DNA from: Sympetrum striolatum
Taxonomy: Eukaryota; Arthropoda; Insecta; Odonata; Libellulidae
NCBI GenBank assembly: GCA_947579665.1
Contig: OX388350.1
Location: forward strand, 86,385,152 to 86,449,151
Direction of reading: 5' to 3'
Length of the DNA stretch: 64,000 nucleotides
In this document: positions 47,056 through 57,559 of the stretch, one piece after another
Position numbering within the stretch: the stretch's first letter is position 1
How the letters are laid out: every line of letters starts with the position of its first letter
The notes under the pieces: model-generated
Databases searched by the model: none
What the model was told of the DNA's origin: nothing
What the model saw: only the letters and a program-made list of their open reading frames with translations
Position numbers and translations under genes: made by a program

Positions 47056-49083
47056 GACTTATTTCCACAAGACATCGCCAGAGACCGTGAATTTTAATGA
47101 CAAAAATGTTTTACAAATGTAAGAATAAAAACAATAATAAAATACGCTATTTATTAGTATTTTCTATGCCAGATAACCTCATTAAATACTAATTGTTGAA
47201 GCTTTACTGATAAATGAGGCAAGAAAGGGAATGAATTTCATGTTTCGTCATCGGCGGTCCCTTTTCTTCTTTTCACTTTGACAAATAAATCTCCAAATGA
47301 TACAGTGCCCTCAGGTTCGCGATTAACGAGGAAATGTTTAAATTTCTCTTCGGAGATTAAATCGCTTTAACTGAATCGTGATAAGGAGAGAAATCTGCTA
47401 AGAGCATAATGATGCTTACGAGACTTTTCGCAGCATACTGTCCTCATAAGGATATACATCGATTCAAAATATGAAATAGTGATTGTCATCAGATATCCAT
47501 CTCTTCTACGAATCCTCTGCTGGAGAAAAAATTGCTGAAAACTTAAATGAAAGTTAAAAAAAGTTAGGCAAAGGCAAAAGGTGCTGTTTTGTGTCTCAGG
47601 ATTGTTAGGCCAGGATTTTTCAACCCAAGGGTGATATATGTCTTCATTAAGAAAAGAAACATTTTGCCTGATAAGCATAGTCGATAATGTCCATGGGCAT
47701 AAACTTCGATAGCAGTAAAACTGCCAGTAACTTCTCTTAATGGCTCCAATTCGAATTCATCCTACAAAAAGTAGAAGTAAAAGTCTCCTGTAACCGTGTA
47801 ACGCATTTGTTACTTTTTCATTTGATAAATGCGAGAGATTACTTTATTTCTAAGTTTTACTGCCCGACACGTATAATACATTTTATGCAAAGTTGAAGTA
47901 ATTCACTAACTTAGTTAGTAGTTTCCAACAGCGAAGAAAACTCCGTATTATACGCTCGATTCACAAATGCCGATAATCACCACGGAAATATAAAAATGTA
48001 GGGAAAATTAAAAGAACAAAAGAATGGACTGAGAAACATAAAAATATGCGGAAATAAAAAAAATATGAAAAACAGAGAATTTAGAGCTTAAAGACAGGCA
48101 ACAAGAGAGGGAAATTAAAACGAGATTAACTCTTCTAACACAAAATACTCGTTAAACATCATTAGCTACGAGATAGCTGTATTATTTAAAAACTCTCACC
48201 GAGCTGGAATGTTTTATAGGTAAAGAGTTCCAGAATTTAGTGCCTTTAATATGAAGTGAATTAATGTTTGAACGAGGAGTAATTTGGTCCACTTCGTGTT
48301 AATCTAGTACTGGTAGAAAGCTGTCTTTTGCGAGTGGAAAGGACTGAAATATAGCTTCGAATTTTCGAACACAGAGAAAAGAAAAGATCCCGGCAGGAAC
48401 TTCCTTCTTCTAATTGGAGAAAGCAGTTGGCAATCAAATTTATAACATAATGGATTTTAACAATAAATAATCAAACGGAGAATAAATAGTCATGCGGAGC
48501 AATTAATGAAACACAAAAAATCTCGTGTATATAAAAATTACAGGTTATACAAAAGCACTTAAAAGTAGTACATCGCAATCGTTAGATAACAGAATGATTC
48601 AATTTAGTTTCAGTTTAGCAGAGAATCTAAAGAAAACGAAAATTTGAATCTGATCGGCAGGATCCGTAGTCTTTCACTGTTTGCATTCTACAATGACTAA
48701 ATATTGTAATGCATTTTCATTGGAGTAGAATGGAATTTTATTTCGAATAATACATAAATGACGATGGTTTAATGCCTAAAAAAAGTGTTGAGAAAAGATT
48801 ATAGAAGATTATTAATGTATTTGAAATTTGATATATTTAATTATTTCTATGTTGAATTTTCAAAACATACGCAGTCAACACATACTCAAAGGAAAAAATA
48901 CGTTTAAAATAAAACACTAATATAAGCAGCGAAAAGAGATTCGAGATTGAAAAACCCGTATTAATATACAAAAAGTATTAGCCGAAAAAATGGCTCCAAG
49001 TAACGAAACTTTTGTTTCATAAGAAACGAAATAATAGCGACAAAAGAATGTGAAGAATTATGAGTAGGGAAAAATTTATGTTA

Positions 49084-49089
<6 letters not shown>
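47056..49089. other. AT-rich DNA, no supportable gene
   Basis: Short frames only (up to 103 codons at 47,367-47,678, minus strand, no domain). I see no repeats. Confidence 0.5.

Positions 49090-49156
<67 letters not shown>
49090..49156. repeat. (AT)n microsatellite
   Basis: About 33 uninterrupted AT dinucleotides; the frame of alternating Tyr-Ile running through it is an artefact. Confidence 0.97.
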
Positions 49157-49157
<1 letters not shown>

Positions 49158-49158
<1 letters not shown>

Positions 49159-49430
49159 ATCCTCTTTGTCCAGAAGGACCACAAAATAAAACAAATTAAT
49201 GGTCATCTTTGTGAATCCTCTCAATTTCGACTCAAATACGATACTCCAAATAAGAATCTTCATTCAATTTCCTTTCTTTTGGTGTTCATCTCGATTTCGT
49301 ACGACCATTATTTCTGATCTAATTTCGCGAAATAAAAAATGTCAGCAATCGATCAAAATGAACTTAACGTTAATATCTTATGCGAGAGACGATTCGAGTC
49401 GTCCAGAGTCGAACCAATGATACTTTGGAT
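49158..49430 (+). repeat. Interspersed repeat family P, copy 8
   Basis: Best-preserved core: AATAAGAATCTTCATTCAAT, TTTCCTTTCTTTTGGTGTTC, GATTTCGTACGACCATTATT. It ends with GAGAGACGATTCGAGTCGTC and AGAGTCGAACCAATGA. Confidence 0.85.
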
Positions 49431-49787
49431 TAATTAATATCAATTACTAATATCAATACACTCCATTGGACCTTTGACGACTTTCAAAATTTGATAACGT
49501 CCGGAAGTTCATGAAATTAATTTTCGAAAATATCTGTATTTCTTACGGGAGTTAGTGACATCGGATAAATAACTCTCAAACAATTCATAATGTTGAATAG
49601 TTCCACCCGTTTAATTTCCTTAGGTTGATTATGTTTACAAAATAAAAACATTATCATTGAAGCCAGTCTATGAAATAGTCCAATAGCGTAGCGCAGACGC
49701 TGAAAGACGAGAAGACCTCCTGTTGCCACGGAAGTTTGCGGCGATCGTACCTCCCGCTCACGATCCCCCCACGATGATAACACACAT
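49431..49787. other. Short gap, no gene
   Basis: An 88-codon minus-strand frame (49,517-49,783) has no domain. Confidence 0.4.
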
Positions 49788-49827
49788 TACAGTAAACTCC
49801 CGTTCATCCGATATGATCGGGACGGCG
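49788..49827 (+). mobile_element. pogo/Tigger-like terminal repeat, split by Transib-1 (left piece)
   Basis: TA followed by CAGTAAACTCCCGTTCATCC and GATATGATCGGGACGGCG resembles a Tc1/pogo-group terminus (TA target, CAGT start). It resumes after Transib-1 at 53,309 with CACAGTGTGATATTTTCG. The rest of that element is not recognisable and is cut again by the hAT at 53,337. Confidence 0.4.
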
Positions 49828-50912
49828 CACAGTGGGACCAAATCCCAAAAAGGTGGTCATTATGAGAAAAAAAAAAGTTCGGGGATATGATTTCTTTTTA
49901 CATGGTTGGCAAGTAAAATGTTTGAGCCGCCGAGAAATGCATTCGAAATGCAGGTAAGTATGCACATGTTTGTAAAAATCAATAACAAAGTGAAAGGTTT
50001 GCTGCTCGGACGCCTAACCGTGCTTTCGCTTCGAAATAGCCTCATCTTCAAAATTCCTCTGCAGCTACCCCATTATCGCAATTTGAAATTCCTTAAATGG
50101 AATTGACTTAGCAATGTTAGCGGATTTGAAATGCTGTTTTACAATAGCTCCGAAACAAAATTAACAATGTTATTAACATAAAAAGTAACCACTAATTTGC
50201 ACTAATTTCGTTCAAAAACAAAAATACAAACTTCATAAAGTTATAGTGTCCCGCCGAGTCCTGCGTTGATATACATATATTATTGTAGGCACATATCTCA
50301 GCTATGAAACCCAAAAAAAATTGGCCACCCCGAACCACCCCTCCGCGAGTAATTGATGAAATACGTGAGTAACCTCAGTATCCGTAAAGTAGCCGATGCG
50401 CGCAGCTTGTTGACGCGTTGCAGGCAACACGTATGGCACTTGCTTACTTATCATCGAAACAAAATGAGTTCTTCCGCAAAGAATAGCATCTTCTACTACA
50501 GAAAAAATATTTTGCACACTTAAATAGCCATGAAGGATTGGAGGGGAAGTAGAGAGTTACGAAAATACCTTTTTGTGAGATAATGTGGTGGTATTATTAT
50601 TATTGACGACTTTATTGTGCGCAATTGGGACTAAAACGTATCTTCCTCCATTTAACCCTTAAATAAAACATAGATATAAACATTAAGTGACAAAAAATAT
50701 AAAAGTTACTAACATATGAAATACTAAATCACTAAAAAATGGGTTTGGGGGAAGGTGTGGTCGTTAGTAAGGAATCCTTTTGTCTGCGGAAAAAATGACG
50801 ATTTCGATCGTTTCTAAGACGTACTAACGACGTCCTTTCCTCTCTTGTTGGAGGCGTTAGTGATGAGTGCTAATGAAATGAGTGAGCGACGACAGGGTGA
50901 TCCAAGAAGAAT

Positions 50913-51100
50913 TTTGATTTGGTGTAATCAGCATTGAGCTCCTCATCCCGCTCTGTTTTGGCTCGTTTACCAAAGTGACCAACGTAAGCAACATAGAAAG
51001 GGGATTTTCATTTTGGTCTTATCATCATTGAGCTACTCATCCCGCTTTGTTTAGGCTCACTTACCAAGGTGACCACCGTAACCAACTTATAAAAGGGATT
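50913..51100 (+). repeat. Two-copy ~93-bp direct repeat upstream of the Transib-1 transposase
   Basis: Units share CATTGAGCTCCTCATCCCGC / CATTGAGCTACTCATCCCGC, then TTTACCAAAGTGACCAACGT / CTTACCAAGGTGACCACCGT. It lies in the 5' region of the element and might be promoter DNA. Confidence 0.8.
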
Positions 51101-51391
51101 TTGTTTCGAGCTTACCATCGGGTCCTTGGTAGCCCTGGTAGCTCGTCCGCGAAATTATTAGACAGCGCCAACAAGCAGTATACGATTGTACCCGCACGCT
51201 CGTAACAAGAAATTTCGCTCGTCTTAAGAGTCAATATTTCGGCTGAGTGCCAGCTCGTAGTGTGGAACACTCGTACAAAGTAACATTCGTAGTAAGACGT
51301 ACTACTGTATAATTGTGTGTACGATTTTATATCAACAAAATTCGGTGATCTTTGTTTGCAGCAACGAGCTTAGGATCCCGTAGCCGAGGAA

Positions 51392-51460
51392 ATGGACGGA
51401 ACTGGTAAGTCACTTTTTGCATTATCTGGTGTATCTTAACAAATTTCTTCTTATTCACAG
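51392..51460 (+). other. Possible 5' mini-exon and intron of the Transib-1 transposase
   Basis: An ATG at 51,392 is followed by GACGGAACTG and a donor GTAAGT (51,405). An acceptor TTATTCACAG ends at 51,460. Joined directly, the frame does not match the long ORF; that frame meets TAA just after the acceptor. Either another acceptor is used or this copy is frameshifted. Confidence 0.35.
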
Positions 51461-51479
51461 ATAAAATTTTGTTGATGAA

Positions 51480-52640
51480 ATGGTTAAGGGTGCATTTCTG
51501 GAATTTTTCACTTCTGTGGTTCCACTACAACTCGTGACCACAGGGACTCTGAGGAAAATTGTTTGGCACAACAGTAGACCTGCATCTCCTCGATTTTGCC
51601 GTCCTCTGAAGATCGAGTTCAAGAAGGAATCAAAACAGCATGCACAATTGCGAGTTGAAAACGTGCGCGGCCAGGAGAAGCAACTTACACCATTGGAGAC
51701 TGTAATTAATGGTAACAAAATCAACATTACCTACAAGTTGCAACTAACTATGATAGACGGAAAGATCTGCAATGCTATCACGGACACAACGTCAACACAA
51801 CGGTGCTACATCTGCAACGCTACATCCACTGAGTTCAACGATATTGATGAGAACATATCTCGTCCAATAAAGGATGATAATCTCCAGTATGGATTAAGCA
51901 CGTTGCACGCATGGATTCGTCTTTTTGAATGCTGCTTGCAAGTAGCATACCGACTGGAAATTGAAACGTGGCAGATACGTAATCCGATGGATAAAGAACT
52001 AGTGGAGGCGCGCAGGAATAAAATCCGAGAAGAGTTTAAAAGACAGCTTAGTTTGATAGTTGACCGGCCAAAGCAGGTGTATGGTAGCAGTAATGATGGC
52101 AACACAGCTCGCCGCTTTTTCGAGCATCTCGAAATTTCCGCCAGTATTACAGGCCTAAATTTGGAGCTTCTTCGGAGATTTCACACAATTTTGCAAGTTC
52201 TGTCTTCTGGATACAGAATAAATGTAGATATCTACGAAGAGTATGCCATCAGAACCGCACGGCTTTTTGTACAGTTATATCCCTGGTTCTGCATGCCAAC
52301 AACTGTGCATAAAATACTATTGCATGGAAGAGATGTTATACAAAATGCATTGCTGCCAATCGGACAAATGTCCGAGGAAGCACAGGAAGCATGCAATAAA
52401 TTGTTAAGAAAATTTAGGGAAGATTTTACGCGAAAGTGCTCTAGGAAGAAGACCATGGAGGACTTGTTTGTGCGAATGATGTTGCATTCAGACCCTATCA
52501 TTTCCAGCCAGGTTGTAATGCGTTCCAAGCCATCGAAAGCTTTATCTTCCGAGGCCTTGCAAATATTGTATGTATCTTACCCAACAGAATCTGGATCGAA
52601 AGATGATTCTTCGGACGGATCGGAATCGGAGAGTAATTAG
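51480..52640 (+). CDS. Transib-1 transposase, RAG1-like, N-terminally truncated
   Basis: 386 open codons covering the C-terminal half to two thirds of a Transib transposase. Visible in order: FFTSVVPLQL, RFCRPLKIEF, a TMIDGKICNA block with a likely second catalytic Asp, the CYICNA zinc pair (RAG1 has CxxC at the same place), YGLSTLHAWIRLFECCL, DGNTARRFFEH, a VHKILLHG block with two His, and PIGQMSEEAQEACNKLLRKF with the presumed catalytic Glu. The C-terminus is Ser/Asp-rich. The first catalytic Asp and the N-terminal domains lie upstream and are not found, so I expect no activity. The start given is the first ATG of the frame and may be inside an exon. The exon-6 part of Transib-2 aligns over the last 120 residues. 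Confidence 0.93.
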   Translation: MVKGAFLEFFTSVVPLQLVTTGTLRKIVWHNSRPASPRFCRPLKIEFKKESKQHAQLRVENVRGQEKQLTPLETVINGNKINITYKLQLTMIDGKICNAITDTTSTQRCYICNATSTEFNDIDENISRPIKDDNLQYGLSTLHAWIRLFECCLQVAYRLEIETWQIRNPMDKELVEARRNKIREEFKRQLSLIVDRPKQVYGSSNDGNTARRFFEHLEISASITGLNLELLRRFHTILQVLSSGYRINVDIYEEYAIRTARLFVQLYPWFCMPTTVHKILLHGRDVIQNALLPIGQMSEEAQEACNKLLRKFREDFTRKCSRKKTMEDLFVRMMLHSDPIISSQVVMRSKPSKALSSEALQILYVSYPTESGSKDDSSDGSESESN

Positions 52641-53308
52641 TGTTTGCGTGTGTATGAGTGTGTGTGCGCGTGCCTTTTCAAATTATAAGTAAATAAGCTG
52701 TGATATAGTAATGTTTTACATAAATGTGTTTGTTAACTTTACATATGCTCTATCAAAATTGGAAACGATAATTATGTACAATGGTATAGTGTTTGTGTGC
52801 TAAGATGATTCTTTGGACGGATCAGAGCCTGTTTTTAATAATTGTTTATATTATATACTATATATATTTGTGTTTATATTTGTATAATGTATTTGTGATA
52901 TTATGTATGTAATAACATATTTAAATAACTTCTTTGGAATGATTTTAAAATAAAAGTACGCATAAAATTGTAATTATGGATTTAAAAAATAATATAAAAT
53001 TATTAATCCACATTATTGATAAAAACTGAAATGATTTCACGAAAGAATAGTTTACAAAAATCAGTTTCGTATGCATAATCGGTGATCACGAAACCTATAG
53101 TCACTTTTTTTTATGGGCATGATATAAGAATATTGTATTTTTTGCCAAAAAATGTGAATTTGTTTGCGAAATAATAATTTCAAAATAATTTCAATGTCAT
53201 ATTTGGAATTAGTGACCTCAAAAACTATTTCATACCGGATTTCAAACCGATCAGATGAGATTTACTTATAATGTCCAACTTTTAGGCATTTTGTCCCACT
53301 GTGCGGCG

Positions 53309-53336
53309 CACAGTGTGATATTTTCGTAATCTAGAG
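53309..53336 (+). mobile_element. pogo/Tigger-like terminal repeat, right piece
   Basis: 28 bp left between Transib-1 and the hAT. Starts CACAGTGTGATATTTTCG, by chance the same heptamer as the Transib end. Confidence 0.35.
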
Positions 53337-56300
53337 CAGTGATGGGTGAAAGTGGGCGCTGCAGCGATCCAGGGGGGCGGTGATGGCTACATTTAGGGGG
53401 CGATGAGTAGCCGTAAGGGGGCGGTGAAAGCATAAAAGAAAGTAGAGAGGATTTAGAAAAATTGATTTATGTATTCCGTTCATAACGCTTAATTTTTCTT
53501 TGAACAACGTACTGGACGAAGAGACCGTCTGAAGATGTGTCTTGTCTTTTATTCAGAGGTGTGATTAGTTCACACAACTCTTCAAATTCTGTGGCCGACA
53601 TTTGTCACACCTTTCTGTAGGTTTCTGTTTCCTCGTCTTTAAGTTCTAAAAGCATTGAAGATGCTCCCAATTCTTCGTTGCATCAATGGCCTAACCAGCC
53701 ACCAACCTCTCCTTCCGTTTTAGCATATCCGAACAAAGCTCCAATTCTTGATAGCCCCTTACGGAATTTTTTCTTTCTACCCACAGACAACATATTCTTG
53801 CGAAGTAGCCACTGGTACTGGCAGCTAGTGTCAGCCGAGCGTGAACACAAAACCAGCCGCTGCTTGCTGGTGCTACCACCAGCTGATGCTAAGTAGCAAC
53901 TGGTATACAGCCTAGTGTGACTCAAGCTTTGCTATGGAAAACCACAGTTCCTTGTCAGATACGGAAATGCTGCAAAATCACTTACTCTGCGCCGACTTAC
54001 ACAGCGAGCGACCGACATTTTCCATTCACTTACCATCCCATTTCGGGAAAACTACGATAGCTATCGTTACGAAACTTTAAGAAATTAAAAATTCAAACAT
54101 TATTCTTTATTTAATTTGCAGCATATACTCGTGTAAGACTGATATCTAAAAAAATTACAGAATGCTCACTTTTTCATGTTCAATCCCGTAAAATCGACAA
54201 CAATGCAAAAAAATATTCAATTATAACCGTTGAAACGTACAAATAAATTATCCTTTGGCATTATCTTTGAGTAGAATATTAGAGGAATTCAGACAAAAAA
54301 AATAATTAAATTCTGAGTGATAGAACTTGAGATACAACGTGATATAAAATTGGTAATTCACGGTTCGTGGGACAGGATTGCATCAAAAATCTGTCCGTAA
54401 AAGAAATCCGGAAAAGCGTACCGTATCTGAAATTAACATTTCTGAAAAATCTGCCGGCGCGAAAAGGTTAATAATATCATGTTTATATAATTCATTTGTA
54501 TTTATTTATTTTGTTTTTTACAAAAAATATTTTTAAATATTACAAAAAATATTAATTAAAAATACCTGCATAAAAATTTTATTTTTTTACGGATACTAAT
54601 GGATCAACAAAAGAAAAAATGTAGACGATACAATATCAAATATTTTAAATGTGGCTTTATTGAATCGCCTGTAAACAATACAATACCAATTTTCCAGATT
54701 TGCCAGAAAGTTTTATCAAACGAAGGTATGAAGCCTTCCAGACTACAAAAACATTGGACTAAAACTCTTTGTGATAAAACATAAGGATTTATCTTATTTT
54801 CGAACACTAAAAGAAAAATTATCAAGCAACCGACATTGGCAAACTCTTTTCAACCGCAACCACACAAGATGGCGATGACTTGCTCGATTCTTAAAATATT
54901 TCGTTAATGATTGCCAAACCGGGAAAACTCCATACTATTGGTGAAGAACTAATTAAACTAGCTATAACTGAAGTAATACGTACTGTGCTACACTAGCCAG
55001 CATCTGATAACATCAACAAAATTTAGTTGAGCAATAATTCAGTGCAAAGAAGAATTGATGAAATGGCTGAAGATGTTGAATGTTCGCTATTTAAAAACAT
55101 CTTGGTTTTCTATTCAATTCGATGAGTGAACTTTGTTAGGAAATGAAGCTTTACTTTCAGTATAAGCGCGGTGCACAAAGGAAGAACAAACTTGCCAAGA
55201 ATTATTATTTGCTAAATATTTGCAAACTGATACTAAAGGAGAATCAATATTTCATGCAATGGATGGTTTTTTTTAAGAAAAAGAAATACCTGTGAGTAAT
55301 ATCTTATCATTAACCACAGATGGTGCTCCAGCGATGGCAGGGCACAACAGGGGTTTTCAAGCATATTTATAAAAAGGAGGTGCCGAATGCATTCACAGTA
55401 TACTGTATCATCCATCGGCTACATCTATTTGCCAAAAATTCAATTGCACGCCTACATAATTCATTGCAATATTCAATTAAAGCTATCAACGCAATCAGAA
55501 GCAAATCATTGAATGGCAGATTATTTAAACTGCTTTGTACTGAAAACGATGAAGAATTTAATCGTTTGCTGCTTCGTACAGAAGTTCGTTGGTTGTCAAA
55601 GGGTGTCTGTTTAGAGAGCTTTTATAAGCTGTTTAACTTGGTGCTGGAGTTCTTGATAGATAAACATGATGCTTTACGATCCAATTTAATTCAATCCAAA
55701 AGTAACATCGCTTACTTGACCAACTTGTTTAAAAAATTTAATGGAAGTAATCTTCAGCTTCAAGGCGATGAACTGAATTCAATAATAACAAAATCTGCAA
55801 TTTCTGTATTTTGACAAAACATTTGTACAAAAGAAAGTTCGGATGAGGGGAACTCAGCCAGTTCCCAAACTTATCAGGTGCAGAAAAAGAAATGATGACA
55901 TACTGTGAGCACTTGGATGCTCTCCATTCAGATTTTAAACAACGATTTGACGATATTTTGAAAATGAACATACCTGATTGGATTTTGGATCCTTTTTCAA
56001 GTGCAAACACAGAAGAATCTCCACAGTTACAAGAAGAACTGATGGAAGTAACTACAAGTGTTGAGTTGAAATTTAAATTCAAAAGTTGCTACCAACAATT
56101 TTAGCTGCAAAAGGAGATCCCAACGGCTTATCCTGAAATATGGACTGTAATTCAAAAGTTCTTAATTTCATTTCCTTCATTATATTTAGTGGAACTTGGA
56201 TTTTGTGTGGTAACCAATTTATTAACAAAAAGAGAAACCGATTGCAAATAGTCAATCGCGGTGATTTAAGAATACTGCCGACGAAAATAGAGCGAAGGAT

Positions 56301-56590
56301 TACCAAATCGGTAGCAGCATACCAGATTCATCCTTCTCATTAAGATGATTTCGAATGTTTTCAGTCTTTTGTATTACCTTTCTATTCAGAGTTCAATACA
56401 TAGTTTCACAATTTCAAACTTCAATGTATCTAATTTACACATTTCTTTACTATATTTTACGAAAAAGGTAGAAAAGTTAATACACATATCTTTTTGTTTA
56501 ATTGCAATTAAAATAACAAAATAAATTCCAGGGGAGCGCTGAGCAATATTTTTTCTGGAAAGGTAGGCCAAATAAGTTTTGGAACCCCTG
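53337..56590 (+). mobile_element. hAT transposon of the ZBED type, decayed
   Basis: The left end CAGTGATGGGTGAAAGTGGG with a following GGGGGGCGGTGATGG, and the right end AGTTTTGGAACCCCTG, are hAT-style termini (CAGTG/CAGGG). Flanks ATCTAGAG and CGCTAGAT agree at the central CTAGA in register. That fits an old 8-bp TSD of nTCTAGAn type but is not exact. The left ~1.2 kb is non-coding with a minor frame at 53,678-53,896. Confidence 0.8.
54599..56343 (+). pseudogene. hAT transposase, ZBED5-like, multiply broken
   Basis: Order along the strand: BED-type zinc finger region (54,599-54,784; QICQKVLSNEGMKPSRLQKHW, with one Cys position of the finger replaced by Phe); IAKPGKLHTIGEEL and LSNNSVQRRIDEMAEDVE (54,910-55,080) with stops between; a catalytic-domain part (55,320-55,814) with CIIHRLHLFAKN and LLRTEVRWLSKGVCLESFYK; a middle part (55,892-56,104); and the C-terminal dimerisation helix FLISFPSS.LVELGF.VVTN with LLTKKRNRLQI, ending at the stop at 56,341. 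At least five stops or frameshifts. The family is close to the domesticated ZBED5/FAM200-type genes, but this copy is plainly a dead transposon. Confidence 0.92.
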
Positions 56591-57126
56591 CGCTAGATGT
56601 CTTTTAATTGATTTCTCGTGTTTTGCACAAATAATTTACTCATCGGATAATACACTAGCTGCAAACGAATGACAATTAACTGACCCACTCAATTGTCAAA
56701 ATATCTGTTCTGTAATCCTGTAGTTCACGGTATTGTGATATTATCCAGCGCATTTGTCTAAAAAATTGGGATTTAATTTATATTTACGCATACCATAACG
56801 TCTAGTTGCTAAAATATCAATAAATAATTGTAATAAATGATTAAATATTTTATTTTACGCGGAGTAGTCGCGATCACGACAATAAATTAAGTTTGGGCAT
56901 TCTGGTCGCCATCTTCGACCGCTATCATCACTGTGGCGCTGCCATCCCACTCTTATTAATTTATTTTCGCGAGACGTTGACTTAAGTTTATTAGCTAAGA
57001 TTTATCCCATTTTATTTTAATCTTATGTGATTTGTGATATTTAGTGTTTGCACATAAATTAAATTTACTTTTTTTAGAAGCCTTCTGGCTGGAAATTTAC
57101 CATAGAAACAAAAAGATGGAAGAGCA
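56591..57126 (+). repeat. R2: second copy of the ~550-bp dispersed duplication
   Basis: Begins at CGCTAGATGTCTTTTAATTG, directly at the right end of the hAT, and ends at AAAAGATGGAAGAGCAG. It shares with R1 the ATTTCTCGTGTTTTGCACAA, CGCCATCTTCGACCGC and TTAAGTTTATTAGCTAAG blocks. The ATG that is intact in R1 is ATA here. Confidence 0.85.
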
Positions 57127-57540
57127 GACCACAGCCCACCGGAAGCATGAAAAGGAGTGGCCGATAGTAGCATCGGCCAGAAATCCCTCCTTAGAATGAA
57201 TGGTATTATCATTTGTAAATCAAAGATAGTCCGAATTGTATTTTTTTAATTTCTGCTGTTATATGCCTTTTTTACTCAATATCTAGCAGCTACAAAAACA
57301 TCGATGCCGGATAGTATTTGATCACTTGATTCATTTAAAAATATCGCGTTTGAGGAAGTTTCAAACAGGAACCATCGAGAGACCCATCGGGGGATTTATA
57401 TCAAAGACAAAGAATATATCGGCCGATTTTACGAGAGAGAGGAAAGTATTGAAGCAGCGAGAATAAGACGGTGAGGTTACAAATAGATGCATATTCATGT
57501 TTATAAGTAAGAGTTGCCTAGATGTACATATATAATTTGC
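57127..57540. other. No supportable gene
   Basis: Short AT-rich spacer between R2 and the LINE. Possible 3' UTR of the LINE at its right end. Confidence 0.4.
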
Positions 57541-57559
57541 CTTCTATTTGGTGATGCTG

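Larger units (their letters stand above)
49828..53303 (+). mobile_element. Transib-1: Transib DNA transposon with CGGCG target duplication
   Basis: Left end CACAGTGGGACCAAATCCC, right end (complement) CACAGTGGGACAAAATGCC. TIR similarity extends about 38 bp. Flanked by CGGCG at 49,823-49,827 and 53,304-53,308. The first seven bases at both ends equal the V(D)J recombination heptamer CACAGTG. Length 3,476 bp. TSD and TIR are exact while the transposase frame lacks its N-terminal part. Confidence 0.95.

Noticed and set aside
49060..49317. 85-codon frame starting MSREKFML
   Set aside because: Runs through the (AT)n microsatellite and into repeat family P.
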